A stretch of 64,000 bases of DNA from UBA1351 sp963677885 (GTDB lineage Bacteria; Bacillota; Clostridia; Lachnospirales; Vallitaleaceae). The position numbers and the translations under genes were made by a program. The stretch is from positions 4,712,001 to 4,776,000 of the forward strand of contig OY782500.1 in NCBI GenBank assembly GCA_963677885.1. Reading direction: 5' to 3'. Shown piece after piece: positions 34,437 to 43,777 of the stretch (within the stretch, counting starts at the first letter, position 1; the number at the start of each line of letters is the position of its first letter). The notes under the pieces are model-generated. The model did not search any database. It was given only the letters and a program-made list of their open reading frames with translations, and had not been told where the DNA came from.

Positions 34437-34898
34437 ATGTCAGAATACATTGCAATCGGTGAAAAAGCACCTGCCTTTACTTTACCCAACAAAGATGGTA
34501 AAGACATAAGTTTAAGTGATTTCTTAGGAAAAAAAGTTGTCTTATATTTTTATCCCAAGGATTCAACGCCTGGCTGTACTACAGAGGCCTGTGATTTTAG
34601 AGACCATATGAAGGATTTTAGTGACAAGAATGTCGTCATTCTCGGTGTCAGCAAGGACTCAGCTAAGTCGCATACCAACTTTACAGCCAAATATCAGCTT
34701 CCATTTGAACTCTTAAGTGACAGTGATGGTCAGGTCTGTGAAGCCTATGGTATATGGCAGTTAAAGAAGAACTATGGTAAAGAATACATGGGAATCGTAA
34801 GAACTACCTATGTTGTTGACGAAGAAGGTATTGTAGAAAAAGTTTATAAAGTATCTAAAGTGAAAGGACACGTGGAAAAAGTATTGGAAGAGATTTAA
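34437..34898 (+). CDS. bcp: Thioredoxin-dependent thiol peroxidase Bcp (peroxiredoxin Q)
   Basis: Reduces peroxides in the cytoplasm with electrons from thioredoxin. The 153-residue protein has the peroxidatic motif DSTPGCTTEACDFRD: Cys47 is the attacking cysteine and Cys52 the resolving one, five residues on, the usual atypical two-cysteine PrxQ arrangement. The other blocks FYPKDSTPG and VLGVSKDSAKSH are typical. The ribosome binding site is abnormal. yjbQ follows after 15 bases with its own AAGGAGG. Confidence 0.94.
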   Translation: MSEYIAIGEKAPAFTLPNKDGKDISLSDFLGKKVVLYFYPKDSTPGCTTEACDFRDHMKDFSDKNVVILGVSKDSAKSHTNFTAKYQLPFELLSDSDGQVCEAYGIWQLKKNYGKEYMGIVRTTYVVDEEGIVEKVYKVSKVKGHVEKVLEEI

Positions 34899-34913
34899 CA
34901 AGGAGGTTTGAAG

Positions 34914-35330
34914 ATGAAGAGCTATCGTAAGGAATTATGGTTTAAGACCCATCGCAGAAGAGAACTGATAAACATTACATCTGATATTAATGTTGCGTTA
35001 ATTGAAAGCGGAATCAAAGAAGGCCTGTTGTTGTGTAATGCTATGCATATTACTTCGTCCATATTTATTAACGATGATGAAGCCGGTTTACATCGAGACT
35101 TCGAGAAGTGGCTTGAAGTTCTTGCACCTGAAAAACCTTACGATCGATATGACCATAATGGATTTGAAGATAATGCAGATGCTCATCTGAAACGAACCAT
35201 TATGGGTAGAGAAGTTGTTGTTGCCATTACCGACGGCAAGCTGGATTTTGGACCATGGGAACAGATTTTCTATGGTGAGTTCGACGGTATGCGCAAGAAA
35301 CGGGTTCTTGTTAAGATCATCGGAGAATAA
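34914..35330 (+). CDS. yjbQ: YjbQ family protein (UPF0047)
   Basis: A 138-residue member of the YjbQ/UPF0047 family, annotated as secondary thiamine-phosphate synthase on the basis of a weak activity in E. coli; the true role is uncertain. The family core is well kept: AMHITSSIFINDDE, ADAHLKRTIMG, and FGPWEQIFYGEFDGMRKKRV. ATG 34914 follows AAGGAGG with seven bases of spacing; the TTG at 34908 is not needed. It probably shares the bcp transcript. Confidence 0.9.
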   Translation: MKSYRKELWFKTHRRRELINITSDINVALIESGIKEGLLLCNAMHITSSIFINDDEAGLHRDFEKWLEVLAPEKPYDRYDHNGFEDNADAHLKRTIMGREVVVAITDGKLDFGPWEQIFYGEFDGMRKKRVLVKIIGE

Positions 35331-35364
35331 ACTGAATCATTCCAAAAACACGGAAGGAAAAACT

Positions 35365-35640
35365 ATGTTAGAATTGAGCAAATTAGATTTTGTTGAAGAA
35401 GTTAAAGCAGAAATGGCAGGATATGAGGAAATTGATCAAGCCCAGATTGAAAAATGGGTTGCTAGATTTGAAAAGTATCTGTCAGACAAGAATCTTAAGG
35501 ATAAACGGATAAAAGTCAAAGGTAATCAAGTATCCATCAGGTTGGATGACGAGTCTGACCTTTTCAAAATTGTCGATAAGTATTTAGCTGCTATCGAAAA
35601 TGAAGAACTAGATGAATATTGGAATGGATGGTCATTATAG
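35365..35640 (+). CDS. Small acidic protein of unknown function
   Basis: A 91-residue, charged, probably helical cytoplasmic protein beginning MLELSKLDFVEEVKAEMAGY. The middle is rich in Lys and Asp (KNLKDKRIKVKGNQVSIRLDDES) and the end is YWNGWSL. GGAAGG lies before ATG 35365; a longer frame to 35215 runs through yjbQ and is unlikely. I do not recognise the family. A hairpin follows. Confidence 0.7.
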   Translation: MLELSKLDFVEEVKAEMAGYEEIDQAQIEKWVARFEKYLSDKNLKDKRIKVKGNQVSIRLDDESDLFKIVDKYLAAIENEELDEYWNGWSL

Positions 35641-35661
35641 TTAAGACTAAGTGAAAGATCA

Positions 35662-35685
35662 AGGGGTATCCGGTTGGATACCCCT
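35662..35685 (+). terminator. Terminator-like hairpin after the bcp unit
   Basis: AGGGGTATCC (35662-35671) pairs perfectly with GGATACCCCT (35676-35685) around a GGTT loop. The U-tract is poor (CTATTGATT), so termination may be incomplete and run into addB. Confidence 0.6.
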
Positions 35686-35729
35686 CTATTGATTATGAAT
35701 AAGGGATTTTTGACCGGAAGAGGGAGATT

Positions 35730-38700
35730 ATGGCATATCAGTTCGTACTAGGAACAACAGGAACGGGCAAAACCACCTACGTTTTTGACCGAATAGAAGA
35801 AAGAATGGCTCAAACAGACATGATGGAACTTTATATTGTTCCTGAGCAGTACACCCTGCAAGCCCAGGAAGAATATCTGGAGAAGTCCGGTAAGAGGGGC
35901 TTGATACAGATGGAGGTTATTAGTTTCAACCGCTTGATTTACAGATTCTATGACCATTTGGCCCTGATTAATCATCAAAGCATTTCTGATAATGGTAAAA
36001 GCCTTCTGATTCGACGAATCATCGAGAATCATTTAGAGGAGTTTGTCTGGATAAAGAGACATAGAAAGCGCCAAAGCTTTATGGACGAACTGGCAACCAT
36101 TATTTCTGAATGTTATCAATATACCCTTGATGAAGACCGGCTGAAGGAATTTGCTGAAAAAGTGGATGACCAGCTCTTGAAGGATAAGTTGAAAGACCTT
36201 AGCCGTTTGTTGGCTTACTATAAGGATGCAATGAAAGAAACCTATATAAGCGGTCATGATGCTTTTATGCGACTGATAGAGACAATTCCAACAATCGATG
36301 ACTTGAATGGAGCCAATATTACTATAGATGCCTTTTACGGCTTTACACCTATACAATATCAAATGATCGAGGCACTTATGTCTACAGCAGGCTCCATGAC
36401 TTTCTCACTTTCCATTGATGCAAAAAGCCAACTTGGTGATATGAAAAATGAAAGTGATCTGTTTTTTGAAACCAAAAAAATAGTCAGTGAGATCCGTAAG
36501 ATAGGTGACCGTCTGAAGATTGAAGAAAAAGATCCGGTTCTCCTTGATCAAATTCTTCAACCACAAAAAGAAGATCTTAAGCATTTGACCAACCATCTCT
36601 TTAAGTATCCAATAAAAACCTATAAAGACGAGGTGAAAGGCCTTCGAATGGTCGAGGCAAGGTCAATTGAGGAAGAGGTTGAGGTGGTCTGTGAACGTAT
36701 TGACCATCTGATTTCAAGTGGTAAACGCTACAAAGATATTGTAGTCCTTGTTTCAGAAATGGCCGGGTATGAATCTGTCATCAATGAAGGGTTCAGAGAC
36801 TACGGATTTTCTTTTTTTATGGATAAGAAAGATACCATTAGTCACCATCCCCTAATACAGTTTGTTTTGTCAGCCTTATTGACAGTCCAGTACAATTTTA
36901 AATATGAACATATTTTTTATCATCTGAAAACCATGTACTACACCAGACAGGATGATATCTGTAAACTGGAGAATTATTGTTTTGAGCGGGGATTAAAAGG
37001 CCAAAAAGCCTGGACCTCTCCATGGGATATTTATGATACTGATAAAAATGACATACTCTTTGACTTCTTTAAATTTGCTGCTGAAATCAAAGAAAAGAAA
37101 ATGATTTCTGAAAAGATTGAAGTTTTGTATGATTACCTGGAAGCCTTGGATGTATTTGGAACTAATGAAAAAATGACAGCTCATCTGGAAAGTATTGACC
37201 AGGTCCAGGAAGCTGTCCTTTATGGGAAAATATATGGTAGCCTAATGGACTTTCTGGATGATACCTACCACATGATTGGCGATGAGACAGTGTCCATGAA
37301 AGAGTTTGTCAGCCTTATGGAAACGGGCCTGTCTTCCATGAAATTTTCACAGACGCCTCCAAGTCTGGATCAGATTATTGTTGGGGATTTATCAAGAACC
37401 AGATTTAAGGCCAGTGACTATATCTTTGTTCTTGGAATCAATGAAGGCAAGGTTCCTTTGATTGTCAATAACAATCAATTACTGACAGACAGTGAACGTG
37501 CAACCCTTATGGATATTGGCCTTGAAGTGGCACCAACCCAAAAGAAAAGTTTGTTTAAGGAGCAGATGAATATTTTTAACGGGTTTACTAAATCCCGTCA
37601 GCTCCTACATTTATCCTTTACGAGAAGCAGTGACGAAGGGACTATGCGCCCTGCCAGCATCTTTTTTACCCTTATGAAAATGTTCCCGGCCTGCAGAGTT
37701 GAAAACAGTCACAAGATATTGGAGTCTACGACACGTCTGTCCAAGAACAGACCAGTTTTCTACCGCTTGACCAAGTATCTTAATGGACATGATTTTCAAA
37801 CCAGGGAAAAAGAGATTCAGGACTACTTTAAGTATTTTAACGACAGATTTGAAAAGGGATTAATGTATCCAGATCCTAAAGTATTCTTTGGTGGACTGAC
37901 CTATGATAATAAGGTGTCAGATATTGATCAAATGTCTGTCAGTGAATATAATCTTTCTGTTTCAGAGCTTGAATCTTTTGCTGGTTGTTCCTACGCCCAT
38001 TATTTAGATTACCGGTTAAAGCTGGGTGAAAGACAGGAGTATGTGGTAACCCTGCCCGATATTGGTATTCTTTTCCATAAGTGTCTTGAACTCTATATCA
38101 AGAAATGTGTCCAGAGAGATTTGGATATCAGTCATATGGAACTGGAGGTGCGTAATGGCTTGGTGGATGAATGTATTGGAGAAATCCTCAATCAGGATAA
38201 GTACAAGATTTTTACATCTTCATATCGAAACCGGTATTTAGTCGTTAAGTTAACAAGAATCGTTAAGAGAGCCTTGTGGGGAATCGAAAACCAACTACAA
38301 AAAAGTCTCCTGCAGCCCAAGGATATTGAGTATAATTTTGACGGTAAAAAATCTGACCTGGAAACCCTGGTTTTGAAGATTACGCCTAATATGAACATGT
38401 TTTTAAAGGGTGTTGTTGACAGGGTAGACGAGTATGAGACAGAGGATGACTTGTATATTAGTATAATTGACTATAAATCCAGTCACAAGACATTGGATTT
38501 TGGACTAATTGACAGTGGTATCCAACTACAATTGTTTGTATACTTAAATGTAGTAAAGGAAATCAAAGAACATAACACATCCAAAAAAGTCACACCAACA
38601 GGCTTGTATTATTACCAGATACAAGACCCATTCGTTAAAAATGAGACATATTCTGAAGAGGAAATCGAATCAAAGCTTTTGGGTCAGTTAAAGCCCAGTG

Positions 38701-39089
38701 GACTGGTTTTACACGATGAGCATATCATCAAAATGATGGATCAGGATATCAGCGGTTCATCACAAGTCATTCCTGTTACCCTGACTAGCAAAGGAATATC
38801 CAGCCGGTCCTCGACCATAACTGAAGAAGATATGAAGACTACCCTTGACTTCGTCAACAAGAAGGCAAGGTGGCTTGGTGAAAAAATTTATAAAGGTGAT
38901 GTCACCATCAAGCCTTATGACTACGATGGCAGGACTGCCTGTGATTTTTGTTCATATAAGGCCATTTGCCGATTCGATCCATCCAACAAATCAGAATCAT
39001 TCAATAATATAAAGAAATCATCGAAAGACGATATAATCAGTCATTGGGAAGGAGACTCAAGTGGAAGAAGTCATCAAACAAATCATTGA
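35730..39089 (+). CDS. addB: AddB, helicase-nuclease subunit
   Basis: Subunit B of the AddAB enzyme, which processes DNA double-strand ends for RecA recombination. The 1,119-residue protein has an N-terminal P-loop (GTTGTGKTTYVF, residues 8-19), an inactivated-helicase middle and a C-terminal RecB-like nuclease with SIIDYKSSHK. Iron-sulfur cysteines are visible: one in FAGCSYAHYL (about residue 755) and three at 1071, 1074 and 1080 (CDFCSYKAIC). Length is normal. addA is not adjacent but starts at 49805; the 3' end overlaps the first ATPase gene by 29 bases. The GGGAG site before ATG 35730 is good. Confidence 0.95.
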   Translation: MAYQFVLGTTGTGKTTYVFDRIEERMAQTDMMELYIVPEQYTLQAQEEYLEKSGKRGLIQMEVISFNRLIYRFYDHLALINHQSISDNGKSLLIRRIIENHLEEFVWIKRHRKRQSFMDELATIISECYQYTLDEDRLKEFAEKVDDQLLKDKLKDLSRLLAYYKDAMKETYISGHDAFMRLIETIPTIDDLNGANITIDAFYGFTPIQYQMIEALMSTAGSMTFSLSIDAKSQLGDMKNESDLFFETKKIVSEIRKIGDRLKIEEKDPVLLDQILQPQKEDLKHLTNHLFKYPIKTYKDEVKGLRMVEARSIEEEVEVVCERIDHLISSGKRYKDIVVLVSEMAGYESVINEGFRDYGFSFFMDKKDTISHHPLIQFVLSALLTVQYNFKYEHIFYHLKTMYYTRQDDICKLENYCFERGLKGQKAWTSPWDIYDTDKNDILFDFFKFAAEIKEKKMISEKIEVLYDYLEALDVFGTNEKMTAHLESIDQVQEAVLYGKIYGSLMDFLDDTYHMIGDETVSMKEFVSLMETGLSSMKFSQTPPSLDQIIVGDLSRTRFKASDYIFVLGINEGKVPLIVNNNQLLTDSERATLMDIGLEVAPTQKKSLFKEQMNIFNGFTKSRQLLHLSFTRSSDEGTMRPASIFFTLMKMFPACRVENSHKILESTTRLSKNRPVFYRLTKYLNGHDFQTREKEIQDYFKYFNDRFEKGLMYPDPKVFFGGLTYDNKVSDIDQMSVSEYNLSVSELESFAGCSYAHYLDYRLKLGERQEYVVTLPDIGILFHKCLELYIKKCVQRDLDISHMELEVRNGLVDECIGEILNQDKYKIFTSSYRNRYLVVKLTRIVKRALWGIENQLQKSLLQPKDIEYNFDGKKSDLETLVLKITPNMNMFLKGVVDRVDEYETEDDLYISIIDYKSSHKTLDFGLIDSGIQLQLFVYLNVVKEIKEHNTSKKVTPTGLYYYQIQDPFVKNETYSEEEIESKLLGQLKPSGLVLHDEHIIKMMDQDISGSSQVIPVTLTSKGISSRSSTITEEDMKTTLDFVNKKARWLGEKIYKGDVTIKPYDYDGRTACDFCSYKAICRFDPSNKSESFNNIKKSSKDDIISHWEGDSSGRSHQTNH

Positions 39090-39369
39090 TATTGAAGACA
39101 AAGCCCAGCGTATTATTGACGAAGCTAATAAGGAAAAAGAGCTAAAGGAGGAGGAACACCAAAAACGGCTGGAAGCTCTTGAAAATACCATTATCAGCGA
39201 TGCCAAGAACAAGGTAGAACAGATTCGGGAAAGAGAATTTGACGAAATTCGTGAACAGGAAGAAGAAAAAGTCAGACGATGTGACAGGCAAATTGTTCAA
39301 ATGGAAAAGTATGCTGAAGAAAATATGGAAAAGTGGGTAAACGACCTAGTAAACCGAGTCTTGAAATAG
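39061..39369 (+). CDS. atpH: V/A-type ATPase peripheral-stalk subunit (G/H-type coiled coil)
   Basis: A 102-residue, almost wholly helical and highly charged protein (KEKELKEEEHQKRLEALEN, REREFDEIREQEEEKVRR), as expected for the G/H stalk subunit that pairs with subunit E to hold the stator. GTG at 39061 is the start, with AAGGAG upstream inside the end of addB. Identification rests on position at the head of the ATPase operon, length and coiled-coil composition. Confidence 0.75.
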   Translation: MEEVIKQIIDIEDKAQRIIDEANKEKELKEEEHQKRLEALENTIISDAKNKVEQIREREFDEIREQEEEKVRRCDRQIVQMEKYAEENMEKWVNDLVNRVLK

Positions 39370-39379
39370 GGGTGACACG

Positions 39380-40420
39380 ATGCAGGATATGCTGAAATAT
39401 GGTGATTTAGCAACAAAGATACGTGTTATGAAGGGTCGGATGCTTACTGAAGAAGATTATGACAACATGATGAAGAAAACCAGTGTACGGGATGTTGCCT
39501 TATATCTTAAAAATCAAACCTACTACAACAAAGACTTAGATGAGCTGGACGAAAATGATGTACATAGAGGAAGAATGGAAGTCCTATTGTATCGTTCGGC
39601 TGTTCGTGATGCCCTAAAAATTGCCAAACACCTTAATGGTAAAGAAAAGAAAATCTATCGCTACATTTATCGGAAGCAGGAAGTGGAAGATATTAAGAAG
39701 ATGCTAAGAACCCTGGCCATGGGGAGAGAACTCACATCTCTAGACCGGGCTACCCTTTTTGTCAGCCGCTATTCTAAAATTGATTTTAATGTTTCTCTAG
39801 AAGCAAAAAATATTTATCAGTTAGTTGAATCTCTTAGCAAAACCAATTTTTATCCAGTACTGAATCCATTAATTGATAAGGATGGAAAGATTAATATATT
39901 TACAGCAGAAATGCTTCTTGATGAATATTACTACCAAAAAAGTATGAAGCAGGTTCGTAAGATGGCCAGTGAAAAAGACAAAGAGCTCTTGGAAGAAATG
40001 TTCGGACTTGAAATTGACTTTAAGAATATTTTCTGGATTCTTAGAGCCAAAAAATTCTATAAGCTGCCCAAAGAGATGATACACCGATATATTATTCCGT
40101 TTTTCTATAAAGTTAGAAAAGATGTTCTAGATACGATGATCGATACCAATGATTTGGATCATTTATATAAGTTGATTGCAGAGACTTTTTATGCCAAAAT
40201 CATTGATTTTAGCCAGGATAAGGTTGAATATCAATTTTTAACTTATATGCAGAAGATCCAACAAAGAAGAATGAGGAATGAATCTTTTTCAATTGCTCCA
40301 ATTATAGGCTATATGTATTTAAAGGAGCTTGAGGTGTTGAATATCACAAATATTATTGAAGGTATTAGGTATGGTCTTCAGCAAGATGAAATAGAGTCTT
40401 TTCTTGCTGGAGTGAAATAG
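39380..40420 (+). CDS. atpC: V/A-type ATPase subunit C (d-type)
   Basis: The 346-residue funnel-shaped subunit that links the central shaft to the membrane c-ring. Family features are the N-terminal YGDLATKIRVMKGRMLTEEDY, EVEDIKKMLRTLAMG, and DFKNIFWILRAKKFYKLP; the protein is rich in helix as expected. It comes before subunit I here, an order different from Enterococcus and Thermus operons, where it follows subunit E. RBS GGGGTG is close to ATG. Confidence 0.85.
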   Translation: MQDMLKYGDLATKIRVMKGRMLTEEDYDNMMKKTSVRDVALYLKNQTYYNKDLDELDENDVHRGRMEVLLYRSAVRDALKIAKHLNGKEKKIYRYIYRKQEVEDIKKMLRTLAMGRELTSLDRATLFVSRYSKIDFNVSLEAKNIYQLVESLSKTNFYPVLNPLIDKDGKINIFTAEMLLDEYYYQKSMKQVRKMASEKDKELLEEMFGLEIDFKNIFWILRAKKFYKLPKEMIHRYIIPFFYKVRKDVLDTMIDTNDLDHLYKLIAETFYAKIIDFSQDKVEYQFLTYMQKIQQRRMRNESFSIAPIIGYMYLKELEVLNITNIIEGIRYGLQQDEIESFLAGVK

Positions 40421-40435
40421 AAAGGAGGGGTTGAA

Positions 40436-42343
40436 TTGGCTGTAGAGAAAATGAAATTTGTTAATATCGCCGGTCCCATTGCTGATATGGACCAGTTTGT
40501 TATCAATACGATTGTACCCTTTGATATACAACTGGAGAAGGCTGATCGTATATTGGCATCTGTAAAAGGCGTTTATCCATTTTCAGAAGAAAATCCATAT
40601 GAACGTTTAAATCAAAGCGTTGCGGAACTGATTAAGGTCTTGAATCATGATATTAGCTATGATTCCAGCAAAACGTGTGCGCTCATGCCGGTTTCCTTAC
40701 TTGAGCCTGAAATTGAAGGCTATGAAAGACAACTGGAAACCATTCAGAAGATCAGCCGATCTCTGAAAGAAGATCTAGCACATAAAAAAGAGATACGAAA
40801 GCAATTGGTACCCATGCAGAATTTGGAAATCAGCATAGACCGAATGTTCACCTTTAAGTATATGAAATTCAGGTTTGGCAAGATGCCGAAAGAGAGTTTT
40901 AAGAAGCTTAGCAACTACATTCAGGAGTTGGATACCATAGCCTATGAGGTTTCCCAGGAAAAAGACAGTGTTTATCTAGTCTATTATACGCCCAGGTCAC
41001 AACAGGGAAATATTGATTCCCTTTTTGCCTCCCTATTTTTTGAGAGGATACGTATATCTGGAGAAGTAAAAGGGACTCCCCGTGATGCCCTTCGGAAACT
41101 GGATGACGAAATCGAAGAGTTGGAAAATCGTATCAATATGCTGGATGAAGATGCAAGAGAGTTTGTCGAAAGGAATTTTGAGCGTCTCCAGGAGTTATAT
41201 AATTTCACTATTGAGCTCAATGAGGTCTTCGAGGTCAGGAGGTATGCTGTCAGGAGTAAGGAAGCCTTCTATATGACAGGCTGGATTCCCAAGTCTCAGG
41301 TTAAGGACTTCATGAGTATGGTCGACAAATTACCTAAAGTTACCTGTGTTGTGGAGGATGATGATGCAGTTACGAAAGCATTTCCACCTACTCATCTCAA
41401 GAATCTTAAGATATTCGAGCCCTTTGAAGAGCTGGTCAAGATGTATGGCACGCCATCCTATAATGAGTTGGATCCGACGCCCTTTGTTGCCATTACCTAT
41501 GTGATTTTCTTCGGAGTCATGTTTGGTGATTTGGGACAGGGACTGGTCATAGCCTTATTATCTTTTATATACTACCGAAAGACCCGGATGAATCTGATTA
41601 AGATTGGTATATACTTAGGTATAGTCTCTGCCATAACCGGTTTTATATATGGGTCTTTCTTTGGTAATGAACATCTGCTTAGGGAACTTTTCCCAGGTGT
41701 TCCAATGATAGATTCAATGGCCAACAAAATGCCGCTGCTTCTTACCAGTGTTGCATTTGGTGCCGTGCTTCTCATTATTGCCATGATCTTGAATATGATC
41801 AATAAATTCAAGCAGGAAAAGTTTGGCAAGTTATTGTTTGACAGAAATGGTTTAGCCGGCTTGGTCTTTTATCTGGCTTTGATTGACTTAATCATGAGTA
41901 TAGTTATGGATAGAAATGTATCTGTCTTTACCATAGTCATATTTTTAGTCGCTCCGTTTTTTGTTATGATGTTCGCCCATCCTCTCGAGAATCTTCTGGA
42001 AAGGAAAAGTCATATTTTCCCAAAAGAAGGTGGATTTCTCATAGAAGCCATTTTTGAGATGGTGGAGACTCTTTTAGCCATTGTCAGCAACACCCTTTCT
42101 TTTATGAGACTTGGTGCATTTGCCTTGAACCACGTAGGGTTTTTCCTGGCTTTTCATGCACTGGCTGATATTGTAGGCGGCTCGGGATCTATAGCGGTTA
42201 TGATTTTTGGAAACATATTAATTATTGGATTGGAAGGCTTGATTGTACTTATTCAGGGATTGCGTTTACAATACTATGAATTGTTCTCGAAATTCTTTGA
42301 AGGTGACGGTCGTGAGTTCATCCCATTTAAGATAAAGGAATAA
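40436..42343 (+). CDS. atpI: V/A-type ATPase subunit I (a-type)
   Basis: The 635-residue membrane stator that forms the ion half-channels. The N-terminal half (about 1-320) is a helical cytoplasmic arm; the C-terminal half has about eight membrane helices. The essential arginine is in SFMRLGAFALNHVGFF. The start is TTG 40436: AGGAGG precedes it by seven bases; ATG 40451 would be too far. The overall length agrees with Enterococcus NtpI. Confidence 0.92.
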   Translation: MAVEKMKFVNIAGPIADMDQFVINTIVPFDIQLEKADRILASVKGVYPFSEENPYERLNQSVAELIKVLNHDISYDSSKTCALMPVSLLEPEIEGYERQLETIQKISRSLKEDLAHKKEIRKQLVPMQNLEISIDRMFTFKYMKFRFGKMPKESFKKLSNYIQELDTIAYEVSQEKDSVYLVYYTPRSQQGNIDSLFASLFFERIRISGEVKGTPRDALRKLDDEIEELENRINMLDEDAREFVERNFERLQELYNFTIELNEVFEVRRYAVRSKEAFYMTGWIPKSQVKDFMSMVDKLPKVTCVVEDDDAVTKAFPPTHLKNLKIFEPFEELVKMYGTPSYNELDPTPFVAITYVIFFGVMFGDLGQGLVIALLSFIYYRKTRMNLIKIGIYLGIVSAITGFIYGSFFGNEHLLRELFPGVPMIDSMANKMPLLLTSVAFGAVLLIIAMILNMINKFKQEKFGKLLFDRNGLAGLVFYLALIDLIMSIVMDRNVSVFTIVIFLVAPFFVMMFAHPLENLLERKSHIFPKEGGFLIEAIFEMVETLLAIVSNTLSFMRLGAFALNHVGFFLAFHALADIVGGSGSIAVMIFGNILIIGLEGLIVLIQGLRLQYYELFSKFFEGDGREFIPFKIKE

Positions 42344-42367
42344 TAGCGAATACGCAGGAGGATTATC

Positions 42368-42790
42368 ATGGAATTTATATTAACAATAACAGTTTTACTA
42401 GTTGCAGCAACCGTTTATGCAGGTGTCTATGTATTTAAGAAGAAACTGAACAGAGAACAAACCCAAAAGATAATGGGAATCAGTGTAAGCTCATTTATTG
42501 TTGTTATGATTGGTGCTGCAGTCTTTATGTTAAGTGGTTACAATGCAGCGGCAGCCGACACGGTTGTAGATGGTCCATCTGTCGGTGAAGGCCTTAAATA
42601 CTTAGGTGCAGCACTTTCAACAGGCCTTGCCTGTATCGGTACAGGTGTAGCGGTAGCAGCAGCTGCCTCAGCAGCAATCGGTGCTATCAGTGAGGATCCA
42701 AAGCTTCTAGGTAGAACTGTAATTTTCGTTGGTTTATCAGAAGGTATTGCTATCTATGGATTGATTATTTCAATCATGATCCTTGGCTAA
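42368..42790 (+). CDS. atpK: V/A-type ATPase c-ring subunit K
   Basis: A 140-residue proteolipid that builds the rotor ring. There are four hydrophobic segments; the last two form a normal c-hairpin with GEGLKYLGAALSTGLACIG and the ion-binding glutamate in GLSEGIAIYG. The first two (about 5-24 and 38-58) look less like a second c-hairpin and carry no ion-binding carboxylate. The glutamate is not followed by Ser or Thr and the neighbouring helix has no Gln, both typical of Na+-type rings, so proton use is more likely; this is inference. AGGAGG precedes ATG. Confidence 0.9.
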   Translation: MEFILTITVLLVAATVYAGVYVFKKKLNREQTQKIMGISVSSFIVVMIGAAVFMLSGYNAAAADTVVDGPSVGEGLKYLGAALSTGLACIGTGVAVAAAASAAIGAISEDPKLLGRTVIFVGLSEGIAIYGLIISIMILG

Positions 42791-42834
42791 TAGTGGAGAC
42801 AACCATTAAGAGAAACCTATAAGAAGGTGTAAAA

Positions 42835-43143
42835 ATGAAAATGTACTTAATCAGTGATAATATCGATACATTGACAGGTATGCGATTGGCCGGTATTGCC
42901 GGAGTGGTCGTCCATAAGGATACTGAGATTTATAATGAGTTGGATAAAATCCTTAAGGATAAGCAGGTTGGTGTACTCCTTATCACAGAAAAAATCAACA
43001 AAATTGTTGAAAAGAGAATTACAGAAATAAAAATGGATTATGCTACCCCTCTAATTGTCATTATTCCTGACCGTCATGGATCCGACAAGGGACTTGACTC
43101 CATTACTAAATATGTACGTGAGGCTATTGGGTTGAAGCTATAG
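42835..43143 (+). CDS. atpF: V/A-type ATPase subunit F
   Basis: The 102-residue central-stalk subunit with a Rossmann-like CheY-type fold: MYLISDNIDTLTGMRLAGI, VGVLLITEKI and PLIVIIPDRHG are typical. It modulates the coupling of the rotor. It lies before subunit E here, while in the Enterococcus operon the corresponding gene lies before subunit A. Confidence 0.88.
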   Translation: MKMYLISDNIDTLTGMRLAGIAGVVVHKDTEIYNELDKILKDKQVGVLLITEKINKIVEKRITEIKMDYATPLIVIIPDRHGSDKGLDSITKYVREAIGLKL

Positions 43144-43159
43144 ATAAGAAGGTGAATGT

Positions 43160-43777
43160 ATGCCAACCATTGCAGTTAAATTAGAACGATTTCGAGCTGA
43201 TATCATGCGTGATGTAACAGAAAAGAAAAAAGCTATTGAAACCAGAGTGGAGAATAAGCTTGCAAAGGAGTTTGAGCAGCTGGAACTTCAGTATTTGGAA
43301 GATGCGTATGAGATCATTCAAAATGGTTTGAAAAAGATTGATAAAGAAAAAAACGAAGTTATTTCCAAAACTCAGATGGAGAATAAGGTCAAAATGCTGG
43401 CTAAAAGGAAAGAGATAATTGATAAAGCTTTCAATCAAGCCAGGGTCAAGATAGAGGCCTACACAAAAACTGAGGAATATAAAAGAAAGTTAATTCAAAA
43501 AATTAAGGAACACATGGAGTTCTTAGGGGACGGTAATTATATTATTTACATTAATTACAAAGACAAGGAATTGTATAAGGAACTTCAGGAAGCTTTTCCA
43601 GATCATAAGGTTTTTATTGAGAAAAAACATATTGAGATGTTAGGGGGCTGTAAACTTCTTAACACGACAACCAACGTCTATCTTGATGACTCCTATGAGA
43701 AACGCCTGGAAGGAGAAGAAGAAAATTTCCTGCAACAATGTGGCTTAGAGATTAATGAAAAAGTAGGTGACCAGTAA
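43160..43777 (+). CDS. atpE: V/A-type ATPase subunit E
   Basis: A 205-residue peripheral-stalk subunit: an N-terminal coiled coil (about 1-105, very Lys/Glu rich) and a C-terminal globular part with HIEMLGGCKLLNTTTNVYLDDSYEKRL. The GGC...T/N..D motif is typical for the family. It overlaps subunit A by one base (TAATG). Confidence 0.9.
   Translation: MPTIAVKLERFRADIMRDVTEKKKAIETRVENKLAKEFEQLELQYLEDAYEIIQNGLKKIDKEKNEVISKTQMENKVKMLAKRKEIIDKAFNQARVKIEAYTKTEEYKRKLIQKIKEHMEFLGDGNYIIYINYKDKELYKELQEAFPDHKVFIEKKHIEMLGGCKLLNTTTNVYLDDSYEKRLEGEEENFLQQCGLEINEKVGDQ

Noticed and set aside
39061..39089. Frameshift or fusion between addB and the ATPase stalk gene
   Set aside because: AddB keeps its C-terminal cysteine cluster and the stalk subunit has its own SD and GTG; this is a simple overlap in different frames.
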